Source: Rhodococcus ruber (GTDB lineage: Bacteria; Actinomycetota; Actinomycetes; Mycobacteriales; Mycobacteriaceae). From it: a stretch of DNA of 64,000 nt. Made by a program: the position numbers and the translations under genes. Where the stretch lies: positions 20,419 to 84,418 of the forward strand of contig NZ_JAPWIJ010000016.1 in NCBI RefSeq assembly GCF_027270735.1. The letters run 5' to 3'. The notes under the pieces were generated by a model that saw only the letters and a list, made by a program, of their open reading frames with translations, did not search any database and was not told where the DNA came from. Below are positions 16,640 through 25,477 of the stretch, in pieces (the stretch's first letter is position 1; every line of letters starts with the position of its first letter).

Positions 16640-18004
16640 TCAGTTCCCCTGTGCCACAGCGCGAAGCGCGCCTTCGAGGACGGTGAGCGCGTCGTCCAAC
16701 AGCTCGTCGGAGATCACGAGCGGCGGCAGCAAGCGGATGACGTTGCCGTAGGTTCCGCACGTCAGCACGATCACCCCGGCCTCGAGTGCCGCAGCCGCAA
16801 CGGCTTTGGTTGCTTCGGGATTGGGCTCACGTCCACCGGGTACGACCAGTTCGACGGCCAACATGGCTCCGCGTCCGCGAAGGTCACCGATGATGGAGAC
16901 GTCAGGAGCCAACGCGTGCAGCCGGTCGAGCACGATGCGTTCGATGTCGCGGGCGCGGGCGTTGAGGTCGAGAGTCTCCATCTGCTCGATGGATGCCAGT
17001 GCGGCAGCGCAGGCAACCGGGTTGCCGCCGTACGTTCCACCGAGTCCGCCGGGGTGCACGGCGTCGATCAGGTCTGCGCGGCCGGTGACCGCGGCCAGCG
17101 GCATTCCGCCCGCGATGCCCTTCGCCATGGTGATCAGGTCCGGGACGACGCCCTCGTGCTCACTGGCGAACCAGGCACCGGTTCGGGTGAATCCGGATTG
17201 CACCTCGTCGGCGATGAAGACGACGTCGTTCTCGCGCGCCCAGTTCGCCAGGGCAGGCAGGAACCCCTCGGCCGGCACGACGAAGCCGCCCTCACCCTGA
17301 ATCGGCTCGATCAGGATGGCCGCGAGATTGCCTGCACCGACCTGCTTTTCGATGACGGAGATCGCCCGTGCTGCAGCCTGGGCACCGGTGACCGCGGAAC
17401 CGTCCGCGTTCAGGCCTTCACGGAACGGATACGACATCGGAGCACGGTAGACCTCCGGAGCGAACGGTCCGAACCCGCTCTTGTACGGCATCGACTTCGA
17501 GGTCAGTGCCATAGTCAGGTTGGTACGGCCGTGGTAGGCGTGGTCGAACACGACGACCGCCGAGCGGCCGGTGGAGTGCCGCGCGATCTTGACCGCGTTC
17601 TCCACAGCCTCGGCACCGCTGTTGAACAGGACGGTGCGCTTGTCGTGATCTCCGGGGGTCAGTTCGGCCAACTTCTCCGCGACTGCGATGTATCCCTCGT
17701 AGGGCGCGATCATGAAGCAGGTGTGGGTGAAGTGAGCGACCTGATCCTGCACGGCGGCGACGACAGCGGGATTCGAGGCACCGACGGTCGTCACGGCAAT
17801 TCCGGCACCGAGATCGATCAGCGAGTTGCCGTCCACATCGACGACGACGCCGCCGTCTGCGTCGGCAACGTAGACCGGCAGGGTCGACGCCACGCCTGCA
17901 CCGACGACAGCCTTGCGGCGCTCCGCCAATGCCGACGACTTCGGTCCGGGGAACGCGGTGACGATCTTGCGCTCCTGTGGAAGTCGGTACTCGATCGAGG
18001 CCAT
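16640..18004 (-). CDS. gabT: 4-aminobutyrate aminotransferase
   Basis: A 454-residue class III PLP aminotransferase that moves the amino group of GABA (and often 5-aminovalerate) to 2-oxoglutarate. PLP-binding features are FNSGAEAVENAVK, FDHAYHGRTNLTMA, the Asp of FIADEVQSGF, and the Schiff-base Lys in TMAKGIAGG. The ATG at 18002-18004 has AAAGGTG upstream. It is first in the gabT-gabD operon and divergent from a PucR regulator. With the ureohydrolase and monooxygenase 2-5 kb away, it would convert the GABA made from arginine. Confidence 0.92.
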   Translation of the reverse strand: MASIEYRLPQERKIVTAFPGPKSSALAERRKAVVGAGVASTLPVYVADADGGVVVDVDGNSLIDLGAGIAVTTVGASNPAVVAAVQDQVAHFTHTCFMIAPYEGYIAVAEKLAELTPGDHDKRTVLFNSGAEAVENAVKIARHSTGRSAVVVFDHAYHGRTNLTMALTSKSMPYKSGFGPFAPEVYRAPMSYPFREGLNADGSAVTGAQAAARAISVIEKQVGAGNLAAILIEPIQGEGGFVVPAEGFLPALANWARENDVVFIADEVQSGFTRTGAWFASEHEGVVPDLITMAKGIAGGMPLAAVTGRADLIDAVHPGGLGGTYGGNPVACAAALASIEQMETLDLNARARDIERIVLDRLHALAPDVSIIGDLRGRGAMLAVELVVPGGREPNPEATKAVAAAALEAGVIVLTCGTYGNVIRLLPPLVISDELLDDALTVLEGALRAVAQGN

Positions 18005-18133
18005 GGTCGCACCTTTCGTCTGGGCTGGTTCAGCAAGTATGCGACTGCTCGTTCGCCGAGTCGGCTGCCATTTCGTCCAACCTGTGAGCCGATCGCACTC
18101 CGTTTCGTCGACCCCAGGATTACAGTGCGATAT

Positions 18134-19630
18134 GTGAGCGTGCAGATGTCCTGGCTGCTGAGGCAGCGACACCTTCGACTGAGTCATCGCGGCGGACCCG
18201 AGCGCAGTTCTGCGTCCATCACCTTCGCGCAGGCAACCGAGCTCACCGACCCCAGCCCCTGGCTGTCGGGCGGCGAGTTGATTCTGACGACCGGGCTGGG
18301 CTTCGACTCCGACGGTCCCGCGCTCGACACCTACGTTCGCACCCTCGCGAACGCCGGTGTCGCCTGTCTCGGATTCGGAATCGGTTTGTCTCACAGCGTG
18401 ATTCCCCAGCATCTCCTCGACGCCGCAGACGAGGTAGGCCTTCCGGTCGTGGAAGTTCCCTACGACACTCCGTTCGCAGCCGTCATTCGGGCGGTCATGA
18501 AGCGAATCTCGGAGCAGGAGTACGAGCAGGTCGTTCGTGCTGCGTCGGTACAGAACCGCATCACGCGAGCAGCTCTGCACGGCGGCGTCGACGCGATCGT
18601 CCGGGAACTCGCCGTTGCCACGTCGACATCGGTGGCACTGATCGGTAGGCGCACCGAATCGTTCCATCCGACGGACGCATCGAGCCTCGTCGAGCAGGCC
18701 CGCGACATCGCTGGCAGCATTCGTCCGTCGGCGTCGCCTGCCACGGTCTCGGTGAGCGAACCGGGCCGCACCGTGAGTCTGCATTCCGTCCCGATCACCG
18801 GCAGCGCGCCGACTTTCCTGGCCATCCGCACCGCTGGTCCGATGACCGGGGTCGAGCAGATCCTGCTCGGCCATGCCGTTTCGCTGGTGACCCTCGAACT
18901 CGAGAAGCCGGCGCGCCTGCGCGCCGAGCAGTCCAGGCTCAACACCCTGGCGCTCGGGCTGCTCCTCGACGGGCATCTGACCACCGACGAGGACGCGCTG
19001 CTGCCCAGCTACCTCACCGATGCTGCCGACGACGACTCTCACATCAGGGTTGCGGTGGTTCGCGGACCATCCGAACGCATCGTCGACGCGATCGATGCCG
19101 AGTCTCGGCTCCGGGCGCGGCCCACCTTCGCCCGGACGACCGACACCGGCTGCACACTCTTGCTCCGCGGCTCCGACGACGCCACATTTGTTGCACGCCT
19201 GATGGATTCGTTGCCCCGATCGACGTGCGTAGGCCTCAGTTCCCGCCTTCGGATCACCGAGTCCCCCGCGGCGCTCCGACAAGCCTCGCTCGCCTGCGCG
19301 GCTGCCGGATCCCACGATCGCATCGTCGAATTCAGCGGATCGATGTTGCTGGCCTCCGAACCGGTGCAGGAGTCGTTGCGCGCCATGGCTGCGGTGACCA
19401 TCGCCGTGCTGGCCGAATACGACCGCATCCATACCGCCGATCTGGTGGCGTCACTTCGGGCTTTCCTCGAGGCCAACGGGCACTGGGAAACCGCTGCGGC
19501 ACAACTGTCCGTTCATCGACACACGCTGCGAAACCGGATCACGCGGTGCGAGGAACTACTCGCGGTGGATCTCACGTCCGCGCGCGTGCGCGCGGAATTG
19601 TTGCTCTCACTGATTTCCGCAACGACGTGA
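18134..19630 (+). CDS. PucR-family transcriptional regulator, likely of gabTD
   Basis: A 498-residue regulator: N-terminal PucR ligand-type domain (about residues 1-120, with ELTDPSPWLSGGELILTTG), a middle GGDEF-like degenerate domain, and a C-terminal helix-turn-helix (AAAQLSVHRHTLRNRITRCEELLAVDL). PucR/CdaR proteins respond to purine, amino-acid or GABA-type metabolites, and many actinobacterial members sit divergently from gabT, as here. Three in-frame GTG codons precede the first ATG; GTG at 18134 matches the family N-terminus best, and a start up to 9 bases earlier is possible. Confidence 0.83.
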   Translation: MSVQMSWLLRQRHLRLSHRGGPERSSASITFAQATELTDPSPWLSGGELILTTGLGFDSDGPALDTYVRTLANAGVACLGFGIGLSHSVIPQHLLDAADEVGLPVVEVPYDTPFAAVIRAVMKRISEQEYEQVVRAASVQNRITRAALHGGVDAIVRELAVATSTSVALIGRRTESFHPTDASSLVEQARDIAGSIRPSASPATVSVSEPGRTVSLHSVPITGSAPTFLAIRTAGPMTGVEQILLGHAVSLVTLELEKPARLRAEQSRLNTLALGLLLDGHLTTDEDALLPSYLTDAADDDSHIRVAVVRGPSERIVDAIDAESRLRARPTFARTTDTGCTLLLRGSDDATFVARLMDSLPRSTCVGLSSRLRITESPAALRQASLACAAAGSHDRIVEFSGSMLLASEPVQESLRAMAAVTIAVLAEYDRIHTADLVASLRAFLEANGHWETAAAQLSVHRHTLRNRITRCEELLAVDLTSARVRAELLLSLISATT

Positions 19631-19658
19631 ATATCGGCAATCGTGTCAGGATCTGTCG

Positions 19659-20450
19659 ATGACCACGCCACGTCCTGAACCCCACATCGCTGTCGCTACC
19701 GCGAAGTCGGTTCGACTCGGGGTACTCCTGGCCGCAGTCGGGGGCTTTCTCGACGCCTACACCTACGTCACTCGAGGCGGAGTGTTCGCAGGTGCCCAGA
19801 CCGGCAACGTGGTGCTGCTCGGCGTCGATATCGCCGGCGGGCGTTGGATCGACGCGCTGGCGTTCCTACCGCCGTTGGCGGCGTTCGTGCTGGGAGTCGC
19901 GACAGCGGAGTTCATCGCGTTGCCCGCGGTGGCAAAGGTCGTACGGCGGCCGGTCCGTGCGGTGCTCGTCTTCGAGATCGTCGTGGTTCTGGTCGTCGGA
20001 TTTCTGCCGGCAACCGTGCCCGACGCCGTCGTCTCGGTCATCCTCGCGCACGTGGCCGGTGTGCAGGTGACCACCTTTCGCGTACTGGTGGATTCGCCTT
20101 TCAACACCACGATGACCACCGGAAATCTACGCAGCATGGCGATGGCAGCTTTTCATCGTGTTGTCGACCACGATCGCGAGGCAGGCACGCGGGCACGACG
20201 GTTCGGCGCGGTGATCTCCGGGTTCCTCGGTGGCGCGCTGCTGGGCGCAGCTGCGGTCGAGCTGTTCGGACTGCGAGCCATCTGGGTCGTGGCGCTGATG
20301 CTGACCATCGCCCTGGCGCTGTTCGTCTTCGACGAGCGCACGCCCCGGTCACTCCATCCGAAGTCTCAGTCGCCCAATCGAAGCGGCGCGATGGACTCGA
20401 AGACGTCGCCCGGTCCCGGATTGCCCTCGGCGGACGAACCGCCCAGATGA
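19659..20450 (+). CDS. YoaK-like DUF1275 membrane protein
   Basis: A 263-residue integral membrane protein with about six to seven hydrophobic segments and the DUF1275 marks: VGGFLDAYTYVT near the N-terminus, GAQTGNVVLLGV, and TTMTTGNLR. Function is unknown; a transport role is often assumed. The polar tail of about 30 residues overlaps the 3' end of the convergent davB gene by 85 bases, so the two transcripts can be antisense to each other. Confidence 0.82.
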   Translation: MTTPRPEPHIAVATAKSVRLGVLLAAVGGFLDAYTYVTRGGVFAGAQTGNVVLLGVDIAGGRWIDALAFLPPLAAFVLGVATAEFIALPAVAKVVRRPVRAVLVFEIVVVLVVGFLPATVPDAVVSVILAHVAGVQVTTFRVLVDSPFNTTMTTGNLRSMAMAAFHRVVDHDREAGTRARRFGAVISGFLGGALLGAAAVELFGLRAIWVVALMLTIALALFVFDERTPRSLHPKSQSPNRSGAMDSKTSPGPGLPSADEPPR

Positions 20451-22051
20451 TGCACGACGCCCCACACTGCGTTCAGTGCCGTATGAATCGCACCCTCGGC
20501 CCAACCCGCGGTCCACGAGATGTCGTCGCCGGCCAGGAATATCCCCCGGTGTCGGGGCTCGAGCTCGTCCTGCATGAAATGGGTGAACAGCCTCTCCTGG
20601 TATCGGTAGTGACCCGGCAGGTTCGCTTTGAATGCACCCATGAAATCGCGTTCGGTCTCCCAGGACAGTGTCACCGGGGTCGAGATGATGTGGCTGCGGA
20701 AGTCGACGCCGGGGTAGATCTCCTCGAGCGAGCGCAACATGATGTTCATCCGCTCGGTCGGGTCGAGGGCCAGCAGCTTGAGCGAATCGTCGGACCAGGT
20801 GTAGGACAGGCAGATCAGACCCGGCTTGCCCTCGCCCTGATCGAGTAGGTAGGTGCCGCGGCTCATTCGGTCGGTCAGCGTCATGCTGACCAGGTCTCGT
20901 CCGGTGGCTGGATCCTTGTCCTTCCAGAACGGCCGATCGACGAGTGCGAACACTTTGGTCGACCCCATGTAGTGGGTGCGTTCGATGGCGGTCCAGTGAT
21001 CGATGGGAAACAGGCCGTCGTCACATCTGATGTTGCTGAGCAGCATCCAGCTCTGGGCCGTGACGACGGCGGCCGCATAGGTGCGGATGTTGCCGCGATC
21101 GTCGTGGATCGTGGTGCCGCCGTCGGTGCGCCTGATCTCGGTGACGCGCGACATCGTGGTGCCGCCGTTCAGTGAGGCCACCGATGTGCCTGCAGGCCAG
21201 TGCACCATGTTCGCAGGTGAGTCGGTCCACAGCCGCATCGGCAGTTGCTGTGAGCCTCCGACGATTCCGCGGTGGTGGTCGTCCGCTGCCGTACTGACGA
21301 CGCGAAGGATCTCGAGAATCGAGTTGGGATAGTCGGTATCCCAACCACCCGTTCCGAAACCGACCTGGCCGAACAGCTCTCGCATGCGAAACGACGAGAA
21401 GTGCTCGGACGCAGCGAGGAAACCGTAGAAGGTCTGGTCGTCGAATTTCACGATCAGCTCGTTCCAGATCCTCTTGATCTCGGCCGCGTCGCGTCTTCGG
21501 ATGGCGCGCTGTAGCGGAACCAGTTCGGCATGCTCCTCGAGTGTCCGGTTCCACGCGTCGGCAACCTCGGCGAAGATAGGCGGAAGCTCGTCGAGCTTGC
21601 GTGCGTAGTGGCTCTCGCCCTTGAGGTCGATCACCGTGCTCGGTGTCACCTCTGCCAACGGATTCGGAAACGGCGTCGTCTCGAGCCCGACGGCGTCGAG
21701 GTAGTGGAACAGCGTGGTCGACGACGGCGGAAACCGCATCGCACCCATCTCGGCCACCACTCCTGGGTACCCGTCGAACGGTACCGAGCGCATCCTGCCG
21801 CCGATTCGATCCGATTCGTACACAACGGGTTCGAACCCGAGACGCAGCAGCTCATGGGCGACGACCATGCCCGCCAGTCCGCCGCCGATCACGGCGACCT
21901 GGGTACCGAGGGCCGCGTCGGGAATGCTGCCGAGACCGGCCGGATGCGCGAGGTAGTCGTCGTACGCGAACGGGAAGTCCGGGCCGAACATGGTGAGTGG
22001 CTGTTCGTCCTCGGATTCGATCGAGCTGTCCGGGGTGACGGGTGTGGTCAT
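20366..22051 (-). CDS. davB: Flavin amino-acid 2-monooxygenase (DavB-like; L-lysine or L-arginine)
   Basis: A 561-residue FAD enzyme of the amine-oxidase superfamily. It decarboxylates and oxygenates a basic L-amino acid to the amide with one carbon less (lysine to 5-aminovaleramide, or arginine to 4-guanidinobutyramide). FAD binding is at VAVIGGGLAGMV (residues 52-63). The N-terminal MFGPDFPFAYDD, the AHPAGLGSIP stretch, FGQVGFGTGGWDTDYPNS and the end PGPGDVFESIAP follow Pseudomonas DavB closely from memory. Its ATG overlaps davA by 4 bases (22048-22051). The ureohydrolase nearby favours arginine as substrate; lysine cannot be excluded. Confidence 0.87.
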   Translation of the reverse strand: MTTPVTPDSSIESEDEQPLTMFGPDFPFAYDDYLAHPAGLGSIPDAALGTQVAVIGGGLAGMVVAHELLRLGFEPVVYESDRIGGRMRSVPFDGYPGVVAEMGAMRFPPSSTTLFHYLDAVGLETTPFPNPLAEVTPSTVIDLKGESHYARKLDELPPIFAEVADAWNRTLEEHAELVPLQRAIRRRDAAEIKRIWNELIVKFDDQTFYGFLAASEHFSSFRMRELFGQVGFGTGGWDTDYPNSILEILRVVSTAADDHHRGIVGGSQQLPMRLWTDSPANMVHWPAGTSVASLNGGTTMSRVTEIRRTDGGTTIHDDRGNIRTYAAAVVTAQSWMLLSNIRCDDGLFPIDHWTAIERTHYMGSTKVFALVDRPFWKDKDPATGRDLVSMTLTDRMSRGTYLLDQGEGKPGLICLSYTWSDDSLKLLALDPTERMNIMLRSLEEIYPGVDFRSHIISTPVTLSWETERDFMGAFKANLPGHYRYQERLFTHFMQDELEPRHRGIFLAGDDISWTAGWAEGAIHTALNAVWGVVHHLGGSSAEGNPGPGDVFESIAPLRLGD

Positions 22052-22869
22052 CGGTCGGTCTCCTGCTCGGGCCTCGAGGACCCTGTCGGGTAAAGATCAT
22101 GGCGCCGATCGGCCAGATGCGTGTTGACGGCGCGGGATCGAGCGAGCTCGGCCGGATCCAGCGCGACCGTCAGAAGTCGTTCGTGCGCCCCGGCTCGCGC
22201 TATGTCGTTGCCACCGGGCGCGACGGCGCAGGTGAGTCCGCAGTACGTCAGGCCGGCCTCGGCACCGCAGCGATTCACGTAGGTGATGAACAGTTGACTC
22301 TCGTACGCCCTCGTCGGGACTACGTGGGTTGCGATGATCTCGAACGGCGTCATCAAACCGGTCGGGACGAGCAACCACTGCGTTCCGGCATCGGCATGCG
22401 CACGCACTGTTTCCGGAAATTCGACGTCGTAACAGGTGAGCAGACCGCAGCGCAGACCTCCGAAGTCGAACTGCACCAACAGTTCCGGCCCAGGAGCGAA
22501 GTGCGTGCGATCGAGTTCACCGAAGAGGTGGGTCTTGCGGTATCGGGCGATCGACAACCCGGATGCGTCGACCACCTGGACCGAGTTGAACACCGTTTCA
22601 CCGCTGCTCTCGGGATACCCGTACACGATTGCGACATTTCGAGATCGCGCGATAGCGGCGATGCGCTCGAAGATCGGACCGTCGAACGGTTCGGCGCGCT
22701 CCCGCACGAGATCTCCGATGTCGTAACCACTGACCGACATCTCCGGCGTGATCAGGATGGACGCCCCTGCGGCAGCCGCGCCCTCTGCGGCAGCATCGAT
22801 CGCCGCGAGGTTCGTATCCACATCGGCGGAGAACTCCGGTCCTTGAAACAACGCGACGGTGACAGTCAT
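22048..22869 (-). CDS. davA: Nitrilase-superfamily amidase (DavA-like aminovaleramidase/guanidinobutyramidase)
   Basis: A 273-residue C-N hydrolase that removes ammonia from the amide made by DavB. The catalytic triad is visible as Glu43 (TPEMSVSGYD), Lys112 (YRKTHLFGELD) and Cys146 (CYDVEFPE). AIVYGYPE and the HLFGELDR stretch match DavA as I remember it. It is coupled on both sides by ATGA overlaps, with the XRE regulator upstream (22866-22869) and davB downstream (22048-22051), so the three genes form a tight operon. The true amide substrate depends on whether DavB takes lysine or arginine. Confidence 0.87.
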   Translation of the reverse strand: MTVTVALFQGPEFSADVDTNLAAIDAAAEGAAAAGASILITPEMSVSGYDIGDLVRERAEPFDGPIFERIAAIARSRNVAIVYGYPESSGETVFNSVQVVDASGLSIARYRKTHLFGELDRTHFAPGPELLVQFDFGGLRCGLLTCYDVEFPETVRAHADAGTQWLLVPTGLMTPFEIIATHVVPTRAYESQLFITYVNRCGAEAGLTYCGLTCAVAPGGNDIARAGAHERLLTVALDPAELARSRAVNTHLADRRHDLYPTGSSRPEQETDR

Positions 22870-23498
22870 GCGGAAAACTCCTGTTTCATCACAGGCAACT
22901 GCTCTGGCAACGCCGGAGCGAGTACCCACAGAACCTGCGCACCGTCGCTACCCTCGCTGCGAAAACTGTGCGGTCGCCTGGGCGAGAAGGTGAACGCATC
23001 GCCCGCCCCGAGCAGGACGTCGTCGCCGCCGAAGTTGCCGTCGGGGTCGGCCTCGAAGGTCACCCGCACCTCGCCGGACAACACGTGCACGAACGTGACG
23101 TCCAACGGCAGGGTGTACGCCTCCGCCCCACTGCCGCCGCCCTCCTCGATATGCCCCAGCAACACCTGGACGCGCCGCTCTCCCACCGGAGTCAACAAAT
23201 ACTCCGTCATCGCCTCGCCGCCGAACACGATGCGCGGCAACGACTGTGCGCGTACGACGTCACCCACCGGGGCATCGTCGAACAGGGAGCCGACCGGTAC
23301 GTCGAGCGCAGCGCATACCCGCACCAACGACGCAACCGAGGCGTTCACCTGATCGCGCTCGAGCTTGGACAGGTACCCCTTGGTCACCCCACACGTCTCG
23401 GCGAGCGCATCCAGAGTCAACCGCTTCTTCTGCCGAGCCTCCCTGAGCCGCGCACCGATACGCGGTGCATCGCCTACGACCGAGGTAGCAAGGGACAC
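22866..23498 (-). CDS. XRE-cupin (PuuR-like) transcriptional regulator
   Basis: A 210-residue regulator with an N-terminal Cro/C1 helix-turn-helix (ARLREARQKKRLTLDALAE...VTKGYLSKLER, about residues 17-55) and a C-terminal cupin (about 120-195, ending in GDAFTFSPRRPHSFRSEG). This is the PuuR layout, usually controlling amine or amino-acid breakdown with the cupin sensing a pathway metabolite. It is first gene of the operon with davA and davB, and divergent from the ureohydrolase, so it can control both sides. Confidence 0.87.
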   Translation of the reverse strand: MSLATSVVGDAPRIGARLREARQKKRLTLDALAETCGVTKGYLSKLERDQVNASVASLVRVCAALDVPVGSLFDDAPVGDVVRAQSLPRIVFGGEAMTEYLLTPVGERRVQVLLGHIEEGGGSGAEAYTLPLDVTFVHVLSGEVRVTFEADPDGNFGGDDVLLGAGDAFTFSPRRPHSFRSEGSDGAQVLWVLAPALPEQLPVMKQEFSA

Positions 23499-23508
23499 TG
23501 CTCTCGCC

Positions 23509-23596
23509 TTTCAGGAAACTCGTGTTGACAAGATCGAGCATCAGAGTAACGCTTGCCGGGCGAACTGGTCGACCGACCGTGACCGGACTCCTGAAA
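23509..23596. promoter_or_regulatory. Divergent promoter region with inverted TTTCAGGA boxes
   Basis: The 115 bases between the XRE gene and the ureohydrolase carry an 8-base inverted pair, TTTCAGGA at 23509-23516 and TCCTGAAA at 23589-23596, one box close to each gene. A TTGACA at 23525-23530 fits a -35 for the ureohydrolase, with a poor -10 (TAACGC) 16 bases on. The paired boxes are a plausible operator for the XRE-cupin protein; the link is inferred. Confidence 0.45.
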
Positions 23597-23613
23597 TTCG
23601 GAAGGAATTGTCG

Positions 23614-24573
23614 ATGAACCCGAGCAATCCCGAGCACCCACCGATCGGTCCGGTCGACGCCACCAAGGTCCCCCGCTTCGCCGAGCCGACCACCTTCGCG
23701 CGGCTGCCCCGTCTCGACGAGGTGTCCCGCGCCGACGTCACCATCCTCGGCGTCCCGTTCGATTCCGGCGTGAGTTACCGCCCGGGTGCACGTTTCGGCC
23801 CGGGGCACATCCGAGCAGCCTCGAAACTGTTGCGGCCGTACAACCCTGCGCTGAAGGTCTCGCCCTTCGCCCGTCAACAGGTGGCGGACTTCGGCGACAT
23901 CGGGGTCAATCCGTTCGACATCGCCGAGGCACTGACCACGGTGCACGACGCCGTGACGGACCTGCGCGCCGACGGCTCGTCGGTTCTCACCCTCGGCGGT
24001 GACCACACCATCGCACTGCCGATCCTGCGTTCCCTCGCGCGCGACCACGGGCCGATAGCAGTGCTGCACTTCGATGCTCACCTCGACACGTGGGATACGT
24101 ACTTCGGTGCGCCGTACACCCATGGCACACCGTTTCGGCGGGCCAGCGAGGAAGGGCTCATCGACCTCGAACGCTCACAACACATCGGTATCCGCGGCCC
24201 TCTCTACAGCGAGCAGGACCTCGAGGACGACCGGGTGCTCGGCTTCCAGGTCATCCGCTCCGACGACTACGAGGTCGACGGCGTGGCCAGCATCGTCGAG
24301 CGGATGCGCCGTCGCCTCGACGGTGGCCCGGTCTACGTCTCGGTCGACATCGACGTACTCGACCCAGCACACGCTCCGGGCACCGGCACTCCCGAAGCCG
24401 GGGGAATGACCACTCGCGAACTGTTGAACACGCTGCGCGGACTCGTGGGGCTGAACGTGGTCGGTGCCGACATCGTCGAGGTTGCGCCCGCATACGACCA
24501 CGCCGAAATCACCGGAATCGCCGCGGCGCACGTGGCCTACGAACTGCTCTCGGTGCTGGCCCTGAACCGATAG
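23614..24573 (+). CDS. speB: Agmatinase-family ureohydrolase, probably guanidinobutyrase
   Basis: A 319-residue Mn-dependent ureohydrolase that splits a guanidino compound into an amine and urea. All metal ligands are present: His131 (GGDHT), Asp154/His156/Asp158 (HFDAHLD) and Asp245/Asp247 (SVDIDVLD). The stretches HGTPFRRA and LLRPYNP...ADFGDIG resemble guanidinobutyrase GbuA more than E. coli SpeB from memory. No arginine decarboxylase is nearby to supply agmatine, while the divergent davBA pair could supply 4-guanidinobutyrate, whose product GABA is the substrate of gabT. Agmatinase activity remains possible. Confidence 0.85.
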   Translation: MNPSNPEHPPIGPVDATKVPRFAEPTTFARLPRLDEVSRADVTILGVPFDSGVSYRPGARFGPGHIRAASKLLRPYNPALKVSPFARQQVADFGDIGVNPFDIAEALTTVHDAVTDLRADGSSVLTLGGDHTIALPILRSLARDHGPIAVLHFDAHLDTWDTYFGAPYTHGTPFRRASEEGLIDLERSQHIGIRGPLYSEQDLEDDRVLGFQVIRSDDYEVDGVASIVERMRRRLDGGPVYVSVDIDVLDPAHAPGTGTPEAGGMTTRELLNTLRGLVGLNVVGADIVEVAPAYDHAEITGIAAAHVAYELLSVLALNR

Positions 24574-24577
24574 AACG

Positions 24578-25477
24578 TCACCGACGCGGCAACACCAAGA
24601 TCGGTACCGGTGAATGACGAATGATCTTCGTTGCCCGCGAACCGAGGAACACACGAGCGATGGGCCCCAACGGTCCGGACGATCCGATGGTCAGTACTTC
24701 GCCGTCCTGCCAGTGCAGTTCGTCGAGGGCTTCGCGCCAACTCCCGGCCGAGGCCAACTCGGTTGTCACCTGTTCGGCGGGAAGACCCACCGCAACGGCG
24801 TCGTCCACCGCCGCGGTGAGTGCCTCGCTCAGCCCGCGGGCGAGTTCGGCGGCAACGTCGTCCTCGGCTTTCAGTCCGATCTCGGGTGGGTACATCGTTG
24901 CCCCGCGCACGACGAACGACGCCAATCGGAGTGGAATACCTGCATCCCTGGCCAGTTCCGCGGTGGGTCCCACCACGCGCGAGGCTTCGCTGTCGCCGGA
25001 GAACGCGCAGGTGATCCGCGTCAGCGTCGCACGTTCACGCATGCGATAGCCGCGCGGAGCGAGCGCTACCGTCACCGGCGAGGAGTGCAGGAGCTTGTCC
25101 GCGGTCGACCCGACGACAACTTGCCCGAGCGCCCCGTCGCCCGAGGAACCGAGAACCAGAACCGAAGCCGAGAAGTTCTGTGCCGCTTCGGTCAGCGCGG
25201 TCGACACCGAGCGATGCGCCACGCGATGGAACGAGGCGGTGATGTCGGGAGCCCGGTCCTCCAGATAGTGCCGCGCCTTCGCCTCGGACTCGGCTGCCGT
25301 CACCGCCGCCCAATCCGCGAACTCGGCATCGACGCGTGCCATCGACGGCGTGGACCACGGCTTCGGCACCACCGTCGCAACGTCGATGTCGGTACCCGAC
25401 GACCGCGCGAGCTGGGCACCCAAATCGAGGGCACCGACACTGCCTTTTCCCGGCGCGAAGGCGATCAGAACGCTCAT
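24578..25477 (-). CDS. Tandem universal stress protein (UspA) domains
   Basis: A 299-residue protein made of two Usp domains (about residues 1-145 and 150-299). The ATP-binding G-2x-G-9x-G-S/T pattern appears in each half, as GSSGDGALGQVVVGSTADKLL and GSSGPLGPIARVFLGSRATKI. Two-domain Usp proteins that bind ATP are common in mycobacteria and relatives. Its ATG overlaps the end of the permease gene (ATGA, 25474-25477), so it is made together with the transporter and may tune it. It converges with the ureohydrolase, 4 bases apart. Confidence 0.87.
   Translation of the reverse strand: MSVLIAFAPGKGSVGALDLGAQLARSSGTDIDVATVVPKPWSTPSMARVDAEFADWAAVTAAESEAKARHYLEDRAPDITASFHRVAHRSVSTALTEAAQNFSASVLVLGSSGDGALGQVVVGSTADKLLHSSPVTVALAPRGYRMRERATLTRITCAFSGDSEASRVVGPTAELARDAGIPLRLASFVVRGATMYPPEIGLKAEDDVAAELARGLSEALTAAVDDAVAVGLPAEQVTTELASAGSWREALDELHWQDGEVLTIGSSGPLGPIARVFLGSRATKIIRHSPVPILVLPRR

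Noticed and set aside
16640..19432. Very long minus-strand frame extending the gabT gene upstream through the PucR gene
   Set aside because: The first 470 codons have no family likeness and lie opposite the PucR gene; gabT begins at 18004 with a ribosome site and the normal N-terminus.
20366..22869. Tryptophan monooxygenase/indole-acetamide hydrolase (auxin) pair
   Set aside because: The flavoenzyme follows DavB from end to end, and the hydrolase is of nitrilase type with Glu-Lys-Cys, unlike the amidase-signature IaaH.
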